Of a stretch of 64,000 nucleotides of DNA, positions 56,537 through 64,000 are shown in pieces. A model generated the notes under the pieces. It made no database searches, was not told the origin of the DNA, and worked only from the letters and a program-made list of their open reading frames with translations. Positions within the stretch are counted from its first letter, which is position 1. Each line of letters begins with the position of its first letter. The stretch comes from Synanceia verrucosa. Lineage: Eukaryota; Chordata; Actinopteri; Perciformes; Synanceiidae. The DNA lies in NCBI GenBank assembly GCA_029721515.1, contig CM056561.1:12374001-12438000 (forward strand), given 5' to 3'. The position numbers and the translations under genes were made by a program.

Positions 56537-58473
56537 ATGAGGACTGTGGTCCTATGGGGCCTGCTGGCCCTGCTGTGTCAGCACTCATTGGTTAGCAGCC
56601 ACATACTGGGGAGGCCCTCTTCTACCAGTGACCTGGCTCAGCTCAAGGTAAGAAACCTGCACACTTTTAGTCATCACACCTGTTGACAACAGGTTATACG
56701 GTAGCTGTCAAGGCTGTTGTGTTTATCCAAAAACTCACTTTCACATCAAACATACTACCACTGAGGACACTGAGGTATTCATTCAGTACTCTTCAGTTTC
56801 TATATATTTATTGCAAGAAATAGGACAGTCACCAAATGCTTCAGTCATATAACAAGAGAAAAAAGGTGGCGATAGGTGGTAGATGTTGTGTTGGATCTGG
56901 GACAAAGGGGATGGAGCTGGCAAAAGAAAAAAGTACGCTAATGGTATTAGCTCTTCCACTACCAATAGTTGTCTTTCTGCTATACTGCTATAACCTCCAC
57001 CATCGCCACCAGTGTGTCTAATTGCAATACTCCTACTACTACTACTAATAAAGTCAGGGAGAGTACTGGCAGCAATTTCTGTTACCTTTTAGAATTTTTG
57101 GCATTAATTCCGACTTATTGATTGTTGCAATTCCACTTAAGCCAATCATTTTTTAAATTTATATTGTTTCCATTTAAATAGGTATGATGAAAACACACTT
57201 TCTGAGTTTTGAACCATAACTATAAATTATAAAGAAGAATTATATAGAAGAATTTATTTATTTAGTATATAAATCTTTTTTTTCAAACATTCTTTTTCAA
57301 GCAGGCTTTAACAAACACCATCACCACCACCACAAACAACAATGAAATCAAGTTTGGAGCTATCCCAAGTTGCAGATTAATTAGAAGTCTTTGCTGTCCT
57401 GTGCAGCATGTTTCCTATGTCAACCGTGACACAATCAGTGTGCATGTAATACAATTGACTTTCAACTCTCTACACCAGTCTTTACTGGGGCGCTTTGAGG
57501 AGACCCTGGCTGAAGCAGCCCAGGAGGAAGACTCTGAAGCCGATTACGACGTGACAAACCAGCAGCCGGAGAACAACCAGGCCAGTCGGGGATGGAACCT
57601 GGACCAGGAAGGTGACCAAGAACCGTTGATATCAGAAAGATTCCAATCATCTGAAGGCCACAGCAGGACCCCAAGTCAGAGAAGCCGTCTGCAGGACCTG
57701 CTGATGATCGCCAGGAAGCGGGCCTCTGGTTGCTTTGGAGCTAGGATGGATCGAATAGGAAATGCCAGTGGTCTGGGGTGCAACAGTGGAAGAGGTAGGA
57801 AGCATACATATATTAGAAAAGCTTGTGCTATGTAACTGATCTGAAAGTCAGAATTGCAAATGGGATTAATTATTTACTATATAAAACAATGTCTTTGCTG
57901 GAATCTTTTTCATCAGAGAAGAGATTTCAGAGGCAATCATAGTTCTGTTTTTCATTAATAATTTGTTCCCATGGTATAATCCTACTAAAATCATAAACTC
58001 TATGATGACTATGTTTCCATTTATATTATTAAGTTGTTGTATCAAAACATTGATAAAACATTGAAGAATGCTGCACCTGCTAATGTAACGATTTGGGGCA
58101 GACTGGCACCTTCATATTACATCAACTAAAAGTGCTTGTTTATTTGCCATTTACAAGTTCTAATTGATAATGTAAGTGTCTGACAACATTATGGAAAGGG
58201 CCTCCCAGAGAAATGAAATGATTTTTTTAATGCTTGAACCTGTCTACTTGTTACAGTACATTACAGCCCGTGACATCTGGTGTCTACAGTTTACTACCTA
58301 AATACAGGACAATACATAAAAACAACCATAAACATTGTTGCCCCTATTAGCCAGTTAGAGATAAAAAAAAAAACAAAAAAACATATAGAATACAGGCTAC
58401 TAACAAAAATATGCATAATTTCTGACAAATCCTTCTCCTTTGTTGTGTTTGTGACATTTTCCTTTCAGGATAG
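56537..58473 (+). CDS. nppa: Atrial natriuretic peptide precursor (ANP)
   Basis: Cardiac hormone precursor of 143 residues. Coding exons 56537-56647, 57479-57794 and a 5-nt coding part of exon 3, 58469-58473. Residues 1 to about 21 form a signal peptide (VVLWGLLALLCQHSLVSS). A long acidic propeptide follows, with DSEADYDVTNQQ, then a basic ARKR cleavage region and the ring CFGARMDRIGNASGLGC (122-138), then only NSGRG. The CFGxRMDRIG core and short NS tail favour ANP; the VNP paralogue has a much longer tail. Odd points: an Asn-Ala-Ser sequon inside the ring and a C-terminal Gly. If intron 2 were retained, the tail would read on to a stop at 57833-57835. Poly(A) signals AATAAA lie near 58722. 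Confidence 0.88.
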
Positions 58474-58750
58474 TCTGACAGTTTCCTGGGACGTATGTTG
58501 GATTATAGTTTGATCTCCAACTGAGGACACAACAAAAAGGATGGATATAAATGATTTTTTCCTTAGTCCAACTGTGTGTGTATATTGTACGTAATTCTCT
58601 GCTTGAAGTGAAACATGGGATACTTGTCAACTATGTAACAAATTGTGCTGAGTCCAATATAGACTGCATAATGCCTTGAGAAAATTAATTATCTACATAG
58701 GTGCTAGTGGGTTGCTAACAAATAAATAAACTGTTATTTTCATATGAAGA
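58474..58750 (+). other. nppa: ANP 3' untranslated region
   Basis: Runs from the TAG at 58471-58473 to overlapping AATAAA motifs at about 58721-58731. No AUUUA cluster like that of BNP is seen. Confidence 0.6.
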
Positions 58751-61700
58751 ATTCTGTTGTTTTTTTTTCCAAGCCTACACCATTGGGTATAGTAGATACT
58801 GTACTTGCATTTGCTTAAAAACCTGTATCATTGCAAAACCATATATGTCAAGTAGAGACAAATGCATTGGCTTCAGCAAGAGGAAATTTGATTCTAAATA
58901 GTTTTAGTTTAGTTTTGGGGACTGTCATCCCTATTTATGTTTTGTAACTTTAAAGGGGGTATGCCAAGCTCATTTTCAAGTTTATTCTTTAATTTTGTTC
59001 AAAAACACATTGTTTTCCTTATATTTTTGGAATAAACCTGTGTTCATCCTCCATCTGATACTTCAGTTTCATTCAAAGTGTCTGCCTCTTTAAGACCCCC
59101 TCCAGAAAAAGTTGGCTTCAATGGCATGTTTCCTGTTTGTGGCAGCCCCCAAACCATGGACTGGGTTGTATTAGTTCACATTTTGTGGGTTGGCAGGCAC
59201 CCCAGAAAACCCAGTGCACTGTATGTGTGGAAGTGCTGAAAATTTGAATTGTTCACGATACTGTATGTCCCCTTATGTAATACCTCATGATGTCACTAGA
59301 TGAAAATCCATGGGATCACCAGTCTCCCACCATTCTCTGGAAACCCTGAATACATGTGTATGTACAGTACAGTAGATGTCATGATAATCCATTTTTTGGA
59401 AACATTTCAGTCTGGACCAAAGTCGTGGACTTATTTATGGGTTGCATCACATACATAAAATTACATAAAAATAAAACAAGTAAAAAAGTAATGAAAAGAA
59501 GGCTAAAAGGCTGATAAAGAAGCATAAACGTGCAACAATTGTATTCTAGACACATCACATTGTGAAGTTGCTCCCATGTTTCCTGTTCATCCTTTATTTA
59601 TCAAATCTGAACTAATTCCACCATGTTAACTCCATCTTTCCAACAAAACAGTGCCTCTCTAAACCTGGACATGAGACCAATCAGGGATAGAAAATGGATG
59701 GACGGTTGGAAAGTAATTTCATCAAATGCTTCCAACTTGCTGTCAAATGAACACACTGTAAATAGTCATGAGAGAGAGAGGATGTGATTCATGCTGGAAA
59801 TATGGCTGTGATTCACTCATTAACTACTGTTGACTAAATGTATTTCCAATGCAGCAAGAAGGATATGTCACTGTGGCTTATGAAAAAGTTACTGTCACAC
59901 TGTTCTTGTCATAACATAATAGAGATTAATTAAACTCTGGTAATATACCAGAAGCATTTCAGCTGATGGCAGCAACCAACTACACAGCTGTGGAGGCAAA
60001 GCAGCCTAAACTGAATCCATTATTTTCACCATGTTTTAATGCCTTTTTGTAAACTAGCAGGATGGGACTTTTCACCATGAATCAGACTGACCAGACTTCT
60101 AACTGGGCACCATATCAATGGGAGCTATATCACCAACTCAAAGTGGATACCCATTCATTCTCTTTCTATACAACTATTTGTGGAATGAGTCTCAACCCGA
60201 AAATGATTGCTTGGAATAACAGTATTATTGTCAATTACAAAATAAATTCTGTAAATTTTAATCTTGGACAAAGAAGTACTCTTTTTCCCACCTTTACCAC
60301 ACAGTGGCTTGAGACCTTTTATCACACAGCACCCTCCTGTGGAACTTTTAATATTGGGGCTTTTCATTAGTTTTTATTCTACAATGGCATTTTTTTTTCC
60401 CAATGAAGATGTTATTTCGTGTCATTTCTTATTTCATAATGTCCCCTTTCATGGCAGTGGCATTTCTTTGAGCCAGTCACTTGTCCAATTGCTTCCAGAT
60501 GTAGCCAGTTAAAACACATATTATCTCATATCATATTTATATGTAATAACAACATAATTAATACTAAGTCAAAAATGTTGCTGTGGGGAATTAGAACATG
60601 TCATAAAAACTAATGTCATTAATGTAAATATAAAATATAATCTTTATTGAATTTCAAAATTAGAGATGAAATAAAACAAATACAATGAATGCAACACATC
60701 ATTTTACAAAATAAATGATGAATCAAATAAAAATGAAGGTGTGGTCTATTTAAGGATATTGCAATTTGGACTTTTTTAAATGTGTTTTTTTTTTTTTTAA
60801 TTTTGATTTTAGAGCATGTCCATTGTAGTGGACCACACAACCATTGCAGTGTATGAAACCAGTCAAACTCCAGTATGCACACATTGTAGGGTCATCCTAA
60901 CAATCAGAAAGCCTATGGATGGATAACTTTATTGTCACTGTTGTCAGTTTAGCAGCTCTCTTTCAGTTTAGCAGCAAACATGAATCAAACACTATATATG
61001 GCATATAAAATAGAATAGAATAAAAATAAATATTAAAAAATGAGTAAATTTTGGGATAAATAAGTACACACCACAGTTGGCAATGGTATTAATGACAGGA
61101 ATAGAATATGACAGCTGTTTACATTTATTTAGTCAATCTTATTATTTATTTAATAATAATTATTATTTAATTTTGTTATTTATTTAATCTAATTGGATTA
61201 ATAATATAATACATAATATAAAAAATAGCATTTCAAATTAAATTAATTTGAATCATGAAAGAAAATACATTTTAAACAGACACATTTGCATATATGCTAT
61301 TTGTTATTTGATATTTGTAATCAAATAAAAGCCTGACTAGCCCTCATCTTCCTTCACTTGGGCCTGATCCAACGTCGACATCTGGCGTTCATTGTTATGT
61401 AGTGAAAACCTACTGTTTTAAACTTGCTTTCGGTATTCTCAGTGAGACTTTTTATTTCAAATTAACTATCAAAAGATGGGCATATCAATTCAGCAAATGG
61501 CAGCCGATCCAATTTCAATTCATTTAGTTTGTAATAAAACGTAAACGTTGAAAAAGATATGGATCGCCTGTTCCTTTACGCAACACAGAAAACAAATCTG
61601 TCCATGACGAATCTACTGAATTTTTTTTTCTGTTTGTTTTTAAGCCGACAATGAAGGCTAATAGTGACTGATCGTTAATAATCGTTATTATAGTGCCACC

Positions 61701-61780
61701 ATGTTTTTATTGGAGAATGAGTATACAGCAACAACCAAGCGTGACTTACACTAGGCATGAACTCTTTTTAGTGCTCAGAC
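58751..61780. other. Intergenic, no natriuretic gene or other gene seen
   Basis: Scanned for further ring motifs (CFG..xxRIG) on both strands; none found. Bases 60911-61010 (ggataactttattgtcactg) resemble the end of a dispersed element. The rest is AT-rich. Confidence 0.5.
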
Positions 61781-61786
61781 CTCTTC

Positions 61787-61794
61787 TATAAATA
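61787..61794 (+). promoter_or_regulatory. TATA box of a possible downstream gene
   Basis: TATAAATA, followed by a G-rich, CpG-containing stretch at 61860-62090 that differs from the AT-rich surroundings. Confidence 0.4.
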
Positions 61795-62008
61795 GCCTAT
61801 ATAATATACATACCTACATATGTTCTACACAGTGACAGTTAGACAGTATGATAGGCCTAGGCGCTAAATCTCCGCCCCAAATCCAACAGGCTATTCTATG
61901 AGTAGGACCAAGTGAAGCTCCTGCCTGCAGCGGGAGAGCGGGCTGAAGAGAGGAAGAGGAGGAGAAGAGAGGGAACCACAACAGGAAAACCCTAGAAAGA
62001 AGAGTTCC

Positions 62009-62069
62009 ATGGAGAATGTTTTGCCAAACCAAAGCCGTGTTTTCGGATTAGCAGTGCGGGGAAGCTGCG
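62009..62069 (+). CDS. Possible first coding exon of an unidentified gene
   Basis: ATG in a good context (ttccATGg) about 215 nt after the TATA box. The ORF MENVLPNQSRVFGLAVRGSC runs 20 codons to the donor gctgcg|gtatgt (phase 1). A purine-rich leader precedes it. Too short for family recognition, and no later exon was found before the window ends. It may equally be a non-coding first exon. Confidence 0.25.
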
Positions 62070-64000
62070 GTATGTGCGCACTAGCAGGACACTGAGGTGA
62101 TGATGAGACTTATAGCGACCTATACAGCGAAACTGTGCTATAATACAGCTTGAATTCTGTGTTGAATTTATTAGTAATTTTGGTGATAACCTCTAGACGA
62201 CAAGTGAGTGACATACTGTAGAGAACTGCGTGAGGAATGGGGATTATTAGTCAGGAAACACCATGTAGAATTATGAAACTGTGAAGTGTGAAGGGTCACA
62301 TTTTCAGTCTGTCAGTGCGCTCTGTGCATTGTTTAGTGCTTTTGCATGATCTTAGTTAAGTAGGCTATTGTCGAAAGAGCTGTAAACTGGATTTATAATT
62401 TAAGTGTAATAGTTGATAATGTTTAAAAAAAAAATAGGCCTAAATCACTGCAAACATATTAATAGCCTCACACTCACATATTTTGAAGATGTAAATGACA
62501 AAACAATGGTGAATTCAACCTGACAGACTGCATGACCTGCTGAGAAAATAAAACTGTACAAACCAGTCTAGCTTTTTGAGTGCATGTGACTTGTCAGAAG
62601 AACACCAGGTATATGTTGAGGTGTGTCTTTACCATATAATGTTTGTCCATAATAAACAGTAACTGACTGCAAGGAAAACTCTACCTTCAAGGAAAACTAC
62701 TGGGAATTTGCAGGTAACCTGCTCAGGGCAATGTCCACAGTGTTGCTGCAGCTGGACTGTTGCTGGAAAACAGCTGACTTTGGCTTATTGTTTAACTGAG
62801 ACCAGTGACTGTAGTCACACATGATCTCATACTCCGATTATTACACTGAAGTCCTCGAGGAGCCAAATACCATATTCAAAGGTGATAGATTAGATTTAGA
62901 TCAGTGATTTGAAAATATATTGACAATTATAAGAAGGATGAACCATCTTGTTGTCAGTAGATACAGCACATACAACAAAAACTGTGCAAATACACTCACA
63001 TATACATAGACAAAAGATTTCTTAAGCTGAGGTATTACACCCACTGACCCCAAAAACACCAAAAATCATCAAGAAATATTAAATGAATCTACATAATTTC
63101 TTTTCAAAATGTTATTTTTACAGTCTTGTGCTGTTAGATCTGCTCGTTAGATTATCAGATTATATGATGTACATTTATGTTTTCTATTAGACTCCTCTCA
63201 TCTAAATAGATTACAGTTCAGGGGTCACAAAACACATTGGTAAACAGAACACATGAGTGTGATCATTGAATGTCACAGTCATGACTTGTTCAGTAGGCTA
63301 ACAGTGCAGGATAAAGGTTTGTCTGAATCCACTGAGATCAACCAGACTGAGAGTCTACAGACTCACTGGTAGCTCTGTAGGGCTGTACATAGCAGTGACT
63401 GCCAACATGCTCATATTTAGCAAATACATGGTTTAGAATGTTCAGCATAAAGTGTGTCAGCATATGCTAATATGCTATCATTTGTTAACACAGAGTACAG
63501 CTCAGACTGATGGTAATGTAGATTTAAAGTATTTGGCCATAAAGAAAAGTATTGAAAAAAAACTATGAGTCTCTGATGATGGGTCTCAATAATAACCTGT
63601 GAGAACCAGGGTAATCCACCCAGTAGTTATTGAAATATTTCGGTGTAGTCCAGATGTGTAATACTGTGCTTTCTGCCAGTAGTGGTTGGTGACTTACAAT
63701 CTGTTGTGCTGGCCTGACTTGATAAAACTGACTGACCAGCTGGCATTGTGTACCTTAGGTCCGGGTCCTAATAAAGAAAAAAAATTCTCATCTCATGTAA
63801 TAGAATTCATCAGCTCTCAGTGAAACATTATGCAAGAATGTGCCTTGTTTCTGTTTGGCTTTGGGCTTTAATTGAATTCTGTCATCACAGTGGGAGTCAG
63901 TAGATCACTTCGTCTGGACAATCGGAGGCTGTTTTCACATCACAGCTGACAGCAGAGCTCACTCTCTCTGCTATTGTCCATTCAGCTGCCAGGCCCACGG
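62070..64000. other. Right edge, no further feature seen
   Basis: Possibly an intron of the putative gene at 61.8-62.07 kb. No exon, repeat family or RNA gene recognised. Confidence 0.45.

Noticed and set aside
57401..57478. Upstream extension of ANP exon 2 as an N-terminus
   Set aside because: It is intron sequence before the acceptor ctacaccag; the true start is the signal-peptide exon at 56537 after a TATA box.
57795..57835. VNP-like long tail (RKHTYIRKACAM) after the ANP ring
   Set aside because: This is intron read-through past a good donor (agag|gtagga), unlike the known conserved VNP tail; kept only as a retained-intron possibility.
58514..64000. A fourth natriuretic-peptide gene
   Set aside because: No CFG..RIG ring motif found on either strand to the end of the window.

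Overview
This window is vertebrate nuclear DNA, almost certainly from a ray-finned (teleost) fish. The genes have many introns, the spacers are AT-rich, and the mobile-element load is typical of fish: Tc1/mariner, PIF/Harbinger, hAT, DIRS, RTE/Rex3-like and L2/CR1-like LINEs, and a tRNA-derived SINE. There are no prokaryotic features. The gene order is the conserved MTHFR - CLCN6 - natriuretic-peptide block known from human 1p36.

Layout. Bases 1-1250 hold the first two coding exons of mthfr on the minus strand; the gene runs off the left edge. About 1.2 kb of shared upstream DNA separates it, head to head, from clcn6 on the plus strand. All 23 clcn6 coding exons (2482-29515) can be traced, giving an 862-codon ORF with every splice phase consistent, followed by a 3' UTR to about 31.36 kb. 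The clcn6 introns carry most of the window's transposons: a 3.8-kb terminal-inverted-repeat composite in intron 1, a SINE in intron 3, a DIRS retroelement broken by two DNA transposons in intron 11, hAT and RTE remnants in introns 14 and 15, and a Tc1 remnant in intron 20. From 31.4 to 48.4 kb lies an intergenic stretch with a multiply nested Tc1-like element (41.1-44.2 kb), a Ty3/gypsy remnant and a few orphan exon-like ORFs.

The biological centre is a tandem natriuretic-peptide array, all on the plus strand: a CNP-3-type gene (48480-49074), a BNP gene (53027-53914) and an ANP gene (56537-58473). Each has its own TATA box, a signal-peptide exon, a main exon encoding the 17-residue disulfide ring, and a tiny or untranslated third exon. 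The CNP-3 ORF stops right after the second ring cysteine, while BNP and ANP have short tails. All three keep a phase-1 intron at the corresponding place, which fits the established model that ANP and BNP arose from a CNP-3-like ancestor by tandem duplication. Encoded products: MTHFR makes 5-methyltetrahydrofolate, CLC-6 is a late-endosomal Cl-/H+ exchanger, and the peptides are secreted ligands of guanylyl-cyclase receptors. I infer no functional link between them beyond conserved synteny.

The last 5.5 kb has no recognisable natriuretic gene; a TATA box and a possible first exon near 61.8-62.07 kb may open another gene that continues beyond the window. The most notable unexplained items are an isolated coding-looking exon at 35943-36135, a GC-AG intron in mthfr, an N-glycosylation sequon inside the ANP ring with a C-terminal Gly, and the large composite inverted-repeat element in clcn6 intron 1.
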